Of a DNA stretch of 64,000 bases, positions 11,798-19,667 are shown one piece after another. Every line of letters begins with the position of its first letter. Position 1 is the stretch's first letter. Made by a program: the position numbers and the translations under genes. The notes under the pieces are model-generated. The model did no database searches, was not told where the DNA came from, and was given only the letters and a program-made list of their open reading frames with translations. The DNA comes from DATLWN01 sp963764315 (lineage in GTDB: Bacteria; Pseudomonadota; Zetaproteobacteria; Mariprofundales; Mariprofundaceae). The DNA lies in contig CAVXSB010000002.1 of assembly GCA_963764315.1 (NCBI GenBank), positions 478,536-542,535 on the forward strand, given 5' to 3'.

Positions 11798-11810
11798 GCT
11801 TATTATAAGC
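11798..11810 (-). promoter_or_regulatory. Putative MarR operator palindrome
   Basis: GCTTATTATAAGC: six-base inverted arms (GCTTAT/ATAAGC) around one central base, in the only AT-rich patch of the marR-trpS divergent gap. A second partial inverted pair (ATAATA...TATTAT) overlaps it. The position 20 bases before the marR start suits self-repression. No binding data. Confidence 0.5.
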
Positions 11811-11890
11811 AAGCTCATCATTTCTGGGGCCGTTGGCTTTCCCTCCCCTGCATGCCATCATCGCCCTCTACCGATACAGTGAGGGGTACC

Positions 11891-12916
11891 ATGTCCGATC
11901 AAGAAACCGGCAAACCGATGCGCGTACTCTCCGGCATGCGGTCCACCGGCCGCCTGCACCTGGGGCATCTGAAGGGCGTGCTGGAAAACTGGTTGCAGTT
12001 ACAGCACCAGCACCGCTGTTTCTTTTTCGCCGCCGACTGGCATGCGCTGACCACCGATTACGCCACGCCGGACATCGTGCGCCGCACGATCTGGGACATG
12101 CTGATCGACTGGCTGGCCGTCGGCATCGACCCGGACAAGAGCACCGTGTTCATCCAGTCCGAGGTCCCCGAACATGCGGAGTTGCACCTGCTGTTCTCCT
12201 TCATCACGCCTCTGTCGTGGCTGGAGCGCGTGCCGACCTACAAAGACCAGATCGAGCAGCTCCGGGAGAAGGACCTCGGCACCTACGGCTTCCTCGGCTA
12301 CCCGCTGCTGCAGTCGGCCGACATCCTGATCTACCTAGCCGACGCGGTGCCGGTCGGCGAGGACCAGGTGGCCCACGTAGAGCTGACGCGCGAGGTCGCC
12401 CGTCGCTTTAACCATCTGTACCGCAAGCCGGATCAGCCGCTGTTCCCGGAGCCGAAGGCGCTGCTGATGCCGGCCTCGAAGATGCCGGGACTGGACGGGC
12501 GCAAGATGAGCAAGTCCTACGGCAATACCATCGACATCGCCGAGGAATGGGGCACAACCGAGAAGAAGGTGAAAACCATGCCCACCGACCCGGCGCGGGT
12601 GAAGCGCACCGATCCCGGCACGCCCGAGAAATGCCCCGTCTGGGACTTCCACAAGATCTACGCCACCGAGGAAGAGCGCGCCTGGGTGCGGGAGGGCTGC
12701 ACCACGGCCGGCATTGGCTGCCTGGAGTGCAAACAGGTGTTCCTGAAGCATCTGGAGGAAGAGCTGCAGCCGATCCGCGATCGCCGTGCCGATATCGCCT
12801 CCCGCCCCGACGATCTGCACGACATCGTGCGCGCCGGCAACGAGCGTGCCCGGCACGAGGCGGCCCGCACCATGGACAAGGTACGGCGCGCCCTGAAGAT
12901 GGACTACCGCGTTTGA
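11891..12916 (+). CDS. trpS: Tryptophanyl-tRNA synthetase
   Basis: Charges tRNA-Trp; class I synthetase of 341 residues. The HIGH-type motif is GRLHLGHL and the KMSKS motif is intact (GRKMSKSYGN). ATG 11891 is preferred because GAGGGG lies 6 bases upstream and because the frame from 11852 adds unrelated residues. The stop overlaps the start of scpA, heading a run of translationally linked genes. A CLECKQ stretch near the C-terminus belongs to the long type of this family with an extended C-terminal half. Confidence 0.95.
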   Translation: MSDQETGKPMRVLSGMRSTGRLHLGHLKGVLENWLQLQHQHRCFFFAADWHALTTDYATPDIVRRTIWDMLIDWLAVGIDPDKSTVFIQSEVPEHAELHLLFSFITPLSWLERVPTYKDQIEQLREKDLGTYGFLGYPLLQSADILIYLADAVPVGEDQVAHVELTREVARRFNHLYRKPDQPLFPEPKALLMPASKMPGLDGRKMSKSYGNTIDIAEEWGTTEKKVKTMPTDPARVKRTDPGTPEKCPVWDFHKIYATEEERAWVREGCTTAGIGCLECKQVFLKHLEEELQPIRDRRADIASRPDDLHDIVRAGNERARHEAARTMDKVRRALKMDYRV

Positions 12917-13671
12917 GCACCCCCGAGATCGCGAACCCGGTCTCCACCCTGCTGCTGCCGCCGGTGCAGCTGGAAGCCTTCGAGGGACCGCTGGATGTGC
13001 TGCTGCATCTGATCCGCAGCCAGAAGATGAACATCTTCGACATCCCCATCGCCCGCCTCACCGCGCAGTATCTGGAGATACTCGAGGCCCAGGCGGAGAT
13101 GGACCTGGATGTGGCCGGCGATTACCTGGTCATGGCCAGCACCCTGATGCAACTGAAGAGCCGCATGCTGCTGCCACGCCCGGAGCTAGACGAGGAAGGC
13201 AACGCCATCGATCCGCGCCAGGAACTGGTGGCGCAATTGATCGCTTACGAGCAGTACCGGCTGCTCGCCGAACAGCTCGACGAGCGCCCGCGCATCGGCC
13301 GCGACGTATTCCTGCGCCCGATCTTCCCGGAAGCCAAGGAGGTGGAACGCCCCCTACCCGAGGCCGATCTCGATGCGCTGCTGACGGCCTTCCGCCAGGT
13401 GCTGAAGCGCGTCGGCGGCGAGGTGCGCCATCACATCTTCACCGATACCATGAGCGTGCGCGAGCAGATGAGCTTCGTTATGGACCGCCTGCGCCGCGGC
13501 GGCGTGCAGCTCGACGAGCTGCTGCGCGAGATGCCGGGACGCGAGGCGCTGGTGACGACGGTGCTGGCCATCCTGGAGCTGTGGCGCCAGCAGGCCGTGT
13601 CCGTGGTGCAGAGCGAATGCTACGGATCGATCACCCTGCTGCCGAAATCGGACGCCGAGGAGGAGACATGA
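12913..13671 (+). CDS. scpA: Segregation and condensation protein A
   Basis: The kleisin subunit of the SMC-ScpAB condensin, 252 residues. The family start region is FEGPLDVLLHLIRSQKMNIFDIPIARLTAQYLE and the C-terminal winged helix includes VTTVLAILELWRQQAVSVVQ. No ATG fits; the start is read as TTG at 12913, overlapping the trpS stop by four bases. The frame is open further upstream inside trpS, which is a shadow. It is followed by scpB with an ATGA overlap, as in most bacteria. Confidence 0.9.
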   Translation: MSTPEIANPVSTLLLPPVQLEAFEGPLDVLLHLIRSQKMNIFDIPIARLTAQYLEILEAQAEMDLDVAGDYLVMASTLMQLKSRMLLPRPELDEEGNAIDPRQELVAQLIAYEQYRLLAEQLDERPRIGRDVFLRPIFPEAKEVERPLPEADLDALLTAFRQVLKRVGGEVRHHIFTDTMSVREQMSFVMDRLRRGGVQLDELLREMPGREALVTTVLAILELWRQQAVSVVQSECYGSITLLPKSDAEEET

Positions 13672-14255
13672 GCCTGGCCAACCGCATCGAGGCCCTGATC
13701 CTGGCCAGCGACGAGCCGCTGACCATGGTCAGGCTGCGCAACCTGCTGGGCGAAGATACCGCCTCCGCCGACATCCGCGCCGTAATCTCCGAGCTCGAGG
13801 CCCATTATGCCGAGCGCGGCATCCGTCTGGTGCAGGTGGGCGGCGGCTGGCAACTGCGTACCGCCCCCGAATATGCCGCCTTCGTGCACCAACTCTGGCA
13901 GACCCGGCCGCCGAAGCTGTCTCGCTCCGCTCTGGAGACCCTGGCCATCATCGCCTACCGCCAGCCGACGACGCGCGCCGAGATCGAACAGCTGCGCGGA
14001 CTGAAGGTATCCTCGAACATCATCGCCGGCCTGCAGGAGCGCAGCTGGATCAAGGTCGTCGGGCGCAAGGAGGTGCCGGGCCGCCCGCACCTGTACGGCA
14101 CCGGCCGCCAGTTCCTGGTCGACTTCGGCCTGAACTCGCTGCGCGACCTGCCGGAATCCTCCCAATTGCTCGACGATGAAGAATGGAACGCATCGATTGA
14201 AAACACCGACACCCCGCCCGACCCGACCGAAAACGAAGCGCCCGCAGAGGCCTGA
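13668..14255 (+). CDS. scpB: Segregation and condensation protein B
   Basis: A 195-residue dimeric winged-helix partner of ScpA. It shows the family core IEALILASDEPLTM, RLVQVGGGWQLRTAPEYAAFV, LSRSALETLAIIAYRQPTTRAEIEQLRG and GRPHLYGTG. ATG 13668 follows GGAGGAG and overlaps the scpA stop. The acidic C-terminal tail (TDTPPDPTENEAPAEA) is variable in the family and is overlapped by the next gene. Confidence 0.95.
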   Translation: MSLANRIEALILASDEPLTMVRLRNLLGEDTASADIRAVISELEAHYAERGIRLVQVGGGWQLRTAPEYAAFVHQLWQTRPPKLSRSALETLAIIAYRQPTTRAEIEQLRGLKVSSNIIAGLQERSWIKVVGRKEVPGRPHLYGTGRQFLVDFGLNSLRDLPESSQLLDDEEWNASIENTDTPPDPTENEAPAEA

Positions 14256-15045
14256 GGCCGGACGCCGGCCCTCCCGTCCCGCCGATGCCGGCAAGGGGAC
14301 GGAACGGGAGCGGCTGAACCGGTATCTGGCGCGCTGCGGGCTGTGCTCCCGGCGCGAGGCCGACCGCTGGATTGCGGCCGGACGGGTATCGCTCAACGGC
14401 CAGGTCGTGACGGAACTCGGTGTCAGCGCCGGCCCCCGGGATGCGGTCGCCGTCGACGGCAAGCCGGTTGCACCCGTCACCACCCACACCTACCTCGTCT
14501 ACCACAAGCCGCGCGGTTTCCTTTGCTCGCGCAAGGATGCGCGCGGCCGGCCGCTGATCTACGAGCAGCTGGACGTGGCGCCCAGCGTGCAGTCGATCGG
14601 CCGCCTGGACATGGACAGCGAGGGCCTGCTGCTGCTCACCGACGATGGCGCCCTGGCACAGAAGCTGGCACATCCGTCCTCGCAGATCCCCCGCACCTAT
14701 CGCGTACGCGTCGGCGGCCGGGTAGCGCTGGAAACGCTGGAACTGCTGCGGGGCGGAGGCATCGCGCTCGGCGACGGTGAAATCAGCGATCCCTGGCAGG
14801 TTACCGTCGATGCCGAATCCGGCGGCCACACCTGGCTGACCGCGGTGCTGCACCGCGGGCGCTGGCGCGAGGTGCGCCGCACGCTCGAGGCCTGCGGCCA
14901 TCCGGTGCGCCGGCTGATCCGCACGCATTTCGGGCCGGTGGCGCTGGAAGACCAGCCGAAGGGCGCGGTGCGGAACCTCCGGGCGCGCGAGCTTCGGGCG
15001 CTGAAGAATATGCTCGCCCAGGGACGGAAACAGGCAAAGGAATGA
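14176..15045 (+). CDS. rluB: 23S rRNA pseudouridine synthase, RluB/RsuA type
   Basis: Isomerises a uridine in 23S rRNA near position 2605 (E. coli numbering). A basic N-terminal tail is followed by an S4 RNA-binding domain (RLNRYLARCGLCSRREADRWIAAGRVSLNG) and the catalytic domain with SIGRLDMDSEGLLLLTDDG, whose first Asp is the nucleophile. The start is uncertain: ATG 14176 overlaps scpB by 80 bases, while TTG 14197 is a later option; the S4 domain begins only at residue 46. The position after scpAB is the common gammaproteobacterial one. Confidence 0.9.
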   Translation: MKNGTHRLKTPTPRPTRPKTKRPQRPEAGRRPSRPADAGKGTERERLNRYLARCGLCSRREADRWIAAGRVSLNGQVVTELGVSAGPRDAVAVDGKPVAPVTTHTYLVYHKPRGFLCSRKDARGRPLIYEQLDVAPSVQSIGRLDMDSEGLLLLTDDGALAQKLAHPSSQIPRTYRVRVGGRVALETLELLRGGGIALGDGEISDPWQVTVDAESGGHTWLTAVLHRGRWREVRRTLEACGHPVRRLIRTHFGPVALEDQPKGAVRNLRARELRALKNMLAQGRKQAKE

Positions 15046-15716
15046 ACGTCCAGGCCGTCCATGACCGTCTGCTGGATCATTACGGGCCCCAGGCCTGGTG
15101 GCCGGCCGATGACGCCTTCGAGATGATGCTCGGCGCCATCCTCACCCAGAACACCAACTGGACGAACGTGGAACACGCCATCGCCAACCTCAGGGACGCC
15201 GGCCTGCTCGACGCCCAGGCCATCGCCGACGGCGATGAGGTAAGCCTGGCCAGGGCCATTCGCCCCTCCGGCTACTTCAACCAGAAGGGGAAAAAGCTCA
15301 AGGTCCTCGCCGAGTTTTACCTGGCCCATGGCGGGAAGGCCGGCATCGACCGCCTGCCCGATGCGAGACAGGCCCTGCTGGAGTTGCACGGCATCGGCCC
15401 GGAGACCGCCGATTCGATCCTGCTCTATGCCCTGCACCGGCCGGTCTTCGTCATCGATGCCTATACACGGCGCATCTTCGCCCGCCTGGGCGCCACCCCG
15501 CCCGATGCCTCCTACGACACACTGCAGGATTATTTCCAGTCGCGCCTGCCCCTCTCGGCACCGCTGTTCAACGAATACCATGCGCTGATCGTCATGCACG
15601 CCAAGCAGCACTGCCGCCCCCGCCCCGCCTGCTCCGGTTGCCCACTGCAGCAGGAATGCGCCTACCCCAGGCGGGCCGGGCATGGCAGCATGCAGCCAAC
15701 GCACTTGACGGTATGA
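15042..15716 (+). CDS. HhH-GPD DNA glycosylase, MagIII/COG2231-like
   Basis: A 224-residue base-excision glycosylase of the endonuclease III superfamily. The helix-hairpin-helix reads LHGIGPETADSILLYAL and the catalytic Asp is in VFVIDAYTRRIF. The endonuclease III Lys is replaced by Glu (GPETA where Nth has GRKTA), and the segments LGAILTQNT and IRPSGYFNQKGKKL match my memory of H. pylori MagIII, a monofunctional 3-methyladenine glycosylase. Unlike that protein it keeps a four-cysteine cluster motif (C-x5-C-x2-C-x5-C) at the C-terminus, likely a [4Fe-4S] site. It overlaps rluB by ATGA. Confidence 0.85.
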   Translation: MNVQAVHDRLLDHYGPQAWWPADDAFEMMLGAILTQNTNWTNVEHAIANLRDAGLLDAQAIADGDEVSLARAIRPSGYFNQKGKKLKVLAEFYLAHGGKAGIDRLPDARQALLELHGIGPETADSILLYALHRPVFVIDAYTRRIFARLGATPPDASYDTLQDYFQSRLPLSAPLFNEYHALIVMHAKQHCRPRPACSGCPLQQECAYPRRAGHGSMQPTHLTV

Positions 15717-15778
15717 GGCGCAATGCCTTTACTGCGCATGGCCGCCACGCTCATGGCAGGCATTCGGGAGGGACAAGC

Positions 15779-16330
15779 ATGAAGAAGACTAGCGTGATCG
15801 CCCTGACAGCCCTGCTGCTGGCCGCCTGCAGCCATCATCAGGACGATGCCATGAAGGCACCGCTGAACAAGATTCGCATGATGTCCAAGCAAGCCATCAT
15901 CGTGGCAGTGTCGGCACCGTGCATGACGACCGCCACATCGCGGGATCAGATGATGCTTGCCTCGGCCATGCTGCTGCGCCGCGCCATGGGCGGGCCGGAA
16001 ATGGCGAAGGTGCATCAGATGATGGCCAAGATGAAGCAGGGCGGGGTATCCACACCCGATGAACAGCTGCATGTGGCCATCCATACCATGGGCGGCGATG
16101 CCTTCGACTTCCTCGACACCTTCTCGTCGAAATCAGCGCCCACCTGCGAAGAGGTGCAGCCGCTGACGTACGCGGCCACGGCAGCGCTGCTGCGCGAGGC
16201 CCATACCGGAGAGGCGGACAAGAAGGCCGCACAGATGGACCGCGAGGCCGATGCGCTGGCCAAAAATCACCAGCAGGACCCACACGCCAAGCTGATCGAC
16301 ACCCTGATCCAGGATCTGCATAAGGTTTGA
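15779..16330 (+). CDS. Hypothetical lipoprotein
   Basis: A 183-residue protein with a lipoprotein signal (MKKTSVIALTALLLAACS, lipobox LAAC) behind a strong GGGAGGGAC site; a longer frame from 15638 lacks these. The mature part is helical and Met-, Lys- and Ala-rich (ASAMLLRRAMGG, HQMMAKMKQGG) and holds two lone cysteines. I do not recognise the family. It sits between the glycosylase and uvrC and is probably an independent unit. Confidence 0.65.
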   Translation: MKKTSVIALTALLLAACSHHQDDAMKAPLNKIRMMSKQAIIVAVSAPCMTTATSRDQMMLASAMLLRRAMGGPEMAKVHQMMAKMKQGGVSTPDEQLHVAIHTMGGDAFDFLDTFSSKSAPTCEEVQPLTYAATAALLREAHTGEADKKAAQMDREADALAKNHQQDPHAKLIDTLIQDLHKV

Positions 16331-16383
16331 CGACCCTATCCGGGATGGGTGTGCCGTCGATAGCCGTACGATAGCATCCGCCC

Positions 16384-18186
16384 ATGTGGGTCGAAGCACC
16401 GATTGAACTGAGCACCCTGCCCCAGGAGCCGGGCGTCTACCGCATGCTCGATGCCAAGCGGAAGGTGCTCTATGTCGGCAAGGCGCGCAACCTGCGCAAG
16501 CGGGTCTCCAGCTATTTCCAGCGCCGCCCGGACTCCCCGCGCATCCAGGCCATGGTCGTGCAGGTGCAGGACATCGCCTTCACGGTGACGCCATCCGAGG
16601 CCGAGGCGCTGGTGCTCGAGCACAACCTGATCAAGCAGCTGAAGCCACGTTACAACGTGCTGTTGAAGGACGCCAAGTCCTACCCCTACATCCTGCTCAC
16701 CGACGAGGCCTATCCGCGCTTGCGGCTGTACCGGGGAAACCGCGAACTGGCCGGCGAATATTTCGGCCCCTTTCCGGACGCCGGGGCCGTACATCACATC
16801 CTGCACATCATGCAGCGCATTTTCCGCATCCGCGATTGCGAGGATGCGGTGTTCCAGAACCGCTCCCGCCCCTGCATGCAGTACCAGATCGGCCGCTGCT
16901 CGGCCCCCTGCTGCCACGTCGTCACGGACGCGGAGTACATGGCGCAGGTGGACGAGGCCCGTGCCTTCCTGAAGGGACAGGACCAGAGCCTGATCCGCCA
17001 ATGGGAGACACAGATGCAACAGGCCGCAACCCGCCACGCCTTTGAGCGCGCGGCCCAGTTGCGCGACCGCATCCGCGCCCTGCGCAGCATCCTGGCCGGT
17101 ACCGAGGCGGCTGATCTGCCGCCGGATGCCGATGCCCTGGCCATCGCCCGCCATCCCGGCGGCGTCGCCGTCAGCGTCGGCGTACGCCGGGCCGGGCGCA
17201 ACCTCGGCACCCATACCTTGCGCGTCGACCAGGCCACCGACGCCGAGGCGCTGGAAATCCTGCAATCGCTGTGCATCGAACGCTACCGCAGCGAAACCCC
17301 GCCCGCCGAGCTGCTGGTCGGGGCAGAAAGTGCCGACGCCGAGGAGCTCACGCGCCTGCTCAAGCTGCTTCACCCAAAAGCCAGATGCGTGGTGCGCGCC
17401 CCGAAACGCGGGGCCAGGGTCGACTGGCTCGGGCAGGTGGCGCATGCCGGCGAGCGCTCATTGGCCAGCCGCGCCCCCACCGGCCAGCAAGCCGCCTTCG
17501 AGGCGCTGGCCGAACTGTTCGGGCTGGACGCCACGCCGCAATCGATCGCCGCCGTCGACAATGCGCATCTGGGCGGCAAGCAGATGGTGGCCGCCATCGT
17601 CTACGCCAACCATCAAGGGCCGGACAAGGATCATTACCGCCGCTACAAGCTCGATGACGTACCGGCCGGCGACGATTATGCGGCCATGGCCGCCGTGCTC
17701 TCCCGCTTCTTCCGGGCCATTAACGAGGAGAAGCTGCCCGAGCCGGACATCATGCTGATCGATGGCGGCAAGGGGCAGCTGGCCGTGGCCGTGCAGGCAG
17801 CTGCCGATGCCGGGCTCTCTAGCCTGCATCTCGTCGGTGTGGCCAAGGGGGCTGGCCGCAAGGTGGGCAACGAGACGCTGTGGCCGTCCTGGCACGAGGA
17901 ATCGCTCAAGCCCGGCATCCATTCCCCAGCCATGCTGCTGATCGCCCGCGTACGCGACGAGGCGCACCGCTTCGCGGGGCAATACATGCGCAAGCGCAAG
18001 CAGGCCAGCATGTTCACCTCGGCGCTGGACGCCATTCCCGGTATCGGCCCGGCCAAGCGCGTAGCGCTGCTCAAGCATTTCGGTGGTATCGAGGGGGTTA
18101 AGGACGCCTCGCGCGAGCACCTGGCCGAGGTAAGCGGTATCTCGGCCGATCTGGCCAGCCGCATCTTCCAAGGCCTGCACCGCTAG
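16384..18186 (+). CDS. uvrC: UvrABC system protein C
   Basis: Makes both incisions in nucleotide excision repair. In order: GIY-YIG nuclease (LPQEPGVYRMLDAKRKVLYVGKA), the Cys-rich strip ending RCSAPC, UVR motif (RHAFERAAQLRDRIRAL), RNase H-like nuclease and a C-terminal tandem helix-hairpin-helix (IPGIGPAKRVALLKHFGG). The second nuclease carries VDNAH in place of the usual FDISH; Asp is kept, as are GDDYAAM, LIDGGKGQL and RDEAHRF, so the site should be active. Length 600 is typical. It converges on the flagellar-like gene with 19 bases between stops. Confidence 0.95.
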   Translation: MWVEAPIELSTLPQEPGVYRMLDAKRKVLYVGKARNLRKRVSSYFQRRPDSPRIQAMVVQVQDIAFTVTPSEAEALVLEHNLIKQLKPRYNVLLKDAKSYPYILLTDEAYPRLRLYRGNRELAGEYFGPFPDAGAVHHILHIMQRIFRIRDCEDAVFQNRSRPCMQYQIGRCSAPCCHVVTDAEYMAQVDEARAFLKGQDQSLIRQWETQMQQAATRHAFERAAQLRDRIRALRSILAGTEAADLPPDADALAIARHPGGVAVSVGVRRAGRNLGTHTLRVDQATDAEALEILQSLCIERYRSETPPAELLVGAESADAEELTRLLKLLHPKARCVVRAPKRGARVDWLGQVAHAGERSLASRAPTGQQAAFEALAELFGLDATPQSIAAVDNAHLGGKQMVAAIVYANHQGPDKDHYRRYKLDDVPAGDDYAAMAAVLSRFFRAINEEKLPEPDIMLIDGGKGQLAVAVQAAADAGLSSLHLVGVAKGAGRKVGNETLWPSWHEESLKPGIHSPAMLLIARVRDEAHRFAGQYMRKRKQASMFTSALDAIPGIGPAKRVALLKHFGGIEGVKDASREHLAEVSGISADLASRIFQGLHR

Positions 18187-18206
18187 CCCGCATGGGCATG
18201 CCGGCT
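18185..18206. terminator. Hairpin between convergent uvrC and flagellar-like gene
   Basis: A 10-base inverted repeat with one mismatch (18185-18194 and 18197-18206) around a 2-base gap, covering the uvrC stop region and touching the stop of the facing gene. There is no T-run on either side, so it may act only as an RNA 3' end stabiliser. Confidence 0.4.
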
Positions 18207-18895
18207 TAAGCCTTGATGTCGAGCATCGACTGGCTCATCTGCTCCTGCACCTTGATTGCCTTGACGTTGTAGGCGAAGGCGTTGGCATCGAGAATCATCG
18301 TCACCATATTGCGTGATGGGTCGGTGTTGGACATCTCCAAGGCCCCCATGACAAGCGAACCCGTACCGCCCGCCCCCGGGGCATGCGTTACCGCCGGCCC
18401 TGAACCAGCGCTTGCCTGCAACAGGTTGCCACCGATATCCCGCAGCTGCCCGGGAGCCGCGAAACTGGCCAGCTGCAACTGGCCGAGGGCCTGGATATGG
18501 CCGCCGACATCCGCCGTCACCGTGCCGTCGCTACCGACGCTGACATTGCGGGCATTGGCGGGGATGGAAATCGGAGGCGTGAAGGGATGGCCGTTTGCGT
18601 CGGACAGCAGACCGCCCGGATTGGCCGTCATGACACCGCTACGCGTATAGGCCGAACCCTGGGGCGTGCTGACGGCGAGGTAGCCGGCGCCGTCGACCGC
18701 TACATCCAGGGCGTTTCCCTGCACCGCGATACCGCCCTGGGACGGGTTGGCACTGATGGAAGCGCCACTGTCGCTGAAGGTGGTACGGCTTTCCTTAAAC
18801 CCGGGCGTTGCGACATTGGCCACATTATTGGCCGTTACGGCCTGAGACCGCCCGAGGCGCAACAGGGCGCCGATGGATGCGTTAAAATTCATCAC
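18206..18895 (-). CDS. Flagellar rod/hook-type protein (FlgE/F/G family), orphan
   Basis: A 229-residue protein with the conserved N-terminal helix of flagellar rod and hook proteins (SQAVTANNVANVATPGFKESRTTF), the middle strand VAVDGAGYLAVSTPQGSAYTRSG, and a C-terminal helix (NAFAYNVKAIKVQEQMSQSMLDIKA). It starts GTG-ATG at 18895/18892 with AAGGA upstream. No other flagellar gene is in the 64 kb, and the protein is short for FlgG (about 260), nearest to FlgF or a shortened hook protein. It could be part of a dispersed flagellar set or a repurposed relic. Confidence 0.75.
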   Translation of the reverse strand: MMNFNASIGALLRLGRSQAVTANNVANVATPGFKESRTTFSDSGASISANPSQGGIAVQGNALDVAVDGAGYLAVSTPQGSAYTRSGVMTANPGGLLSDANGHPFTPPISIPANARNVSVGSDGTVTADVGGHIQALGQLQLASFAAPGQLRDIGGNLLQASAGSGPAVTHAPGAGGTGSLVMGALEMSNTDPSRNMVTMILDANAFAYNVKAIKVQEQMSQSMLDIKA

Positions 18896-18971
18896 CGAAT
18901 GGGTCCTTATCTATATTATCGGCAGCAGCGCTCCAGACTTTAGCCACCTTTCGCATGCGGGTTTATGCCCA

Positions 18972-19000
18972 TTGACAGCCATGGGCCGCCGACGCATATT
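18972..19000 (+). promoter_or_regulatory. Sigma-70-like promoter of the RND operon
   Basis: TTGACA (18972-18977), a 17-base spacer, then CATATT (18995-19000). Transcription would start near 19007, just in front of the palindrome at 19010-19021. It drives the tetR gene and probably the whole efflux operon. Confidence 0.6.
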
Positions 19001-19009
19001 CTACGCGCT

Positions 19010-19021
19010 GACCGATCGGTC
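19010..19021 (+). promoter_or_regulatory. Putative TetR-family operator
   Basis: GACCGATCGGTC is a perfect 12-base palindrome located just downstream of the -10 element and 25 bases before the tetR start. Repressor bound here would block the promoter. ACCG...CGGT arms are common for AcrR-like repressors. Confidence 0.6.
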
Positions 19022-19046
19022 GGTTGGGAACAGGAGACACGAACTG

Positions 19047-19667
19047 ATGGGTGCGGTTTCGATCGAACAGGCGGGCAAGGACCGGCTGCTGGCATCGGCG
19101 CAGCGGCTGTTCGCCGAGCGCGGCTACGCCTCCGTGTCCATCCAGCAGATCGCCCTGGCCGCCGGCCTGTGCAAGGCCACCGTATTCCACCACTTCCCCA
19201 ACAAGGATTCGCTCTACCTTGAGGTCGTGCGCACCGCCTGCCTCGACATCCAGTCGCTGCTGTACGAAGCCAATAAGGGCGGCAAGCCGCTGGATGCGCT
19301 ACGCACCTTCGCCGCCGCGCACCTGGAACATATCTTCGAACACGCCGAGCTGACGCGCCTGATCAGCCGGGAGCTGATCAACGGCGATCAGGACCATGCG
19401 CGCGACATGGCCGAACAGGTTTTCGGCGAACATTTCTCGCGCCTGACGACGCTGATCCGCGCCTGCCAGCAGTCCGGCGATATCCGGCCCGACGTTGCCC
19501 CGGCCGAGGCGGCCGTCGCCATCGTCGGCATGAATATGCACCTGTTCCAGAGCTGGCCGGTCATTCGCCACCTTCCCGGCGCCGGCATCACCGATGTGCA
19601 TGCCACCGGGCGCCACCTGTTCGACATGCTCGTCGAGGGTATGCGCCCCCGTGAGGAAATGCCATGA
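19047..19667 (+). CDS. TetR-family repressor of RND efflux operon
   Basis: A 206-residue regulator with the classic N-terminal helix-turn-helix (LLASAQRLFAERGYASVSIQQIALAAGLCKATVFHHFPNKDSLYLEVV). The C-terminal ligand domain is of the CecR/AcrR general type. ATG 19047 follows AGGAG; the frame runs upstream through promoter and operator but that part is not coding. Its stop overlaps the tolC start by ATGA, so repressor and pump genes are co-transcribed and likely autoregulated. Confidence 0.92.
   Translation: MGAVSIEQAGKDRLLASAQRLFAERGYASVSIQQIALAAGLCKATVFHHFPNKDSLYLEVVRTACLDIQSLLYEANKGGKPLDALRTFAAAHLEHIFEHAELTRLISRELINGDQDHARDMAEQVFGEHFSRLTTLIRACQQSGDIRPDVAPAEAAVAIVGMNMHLFQSWPVIRHLPGAGITDVHATGRHLFDMLVEGMRPREEMP

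Noticed and set aside
16384..18186. UvrC second nuclease has VDNAH in place of FDISH
   Set aside because: The Asp is kept and DNSH-type variants are common in other proteobacteria; all other catalytic residues are present, so this is not a defect.
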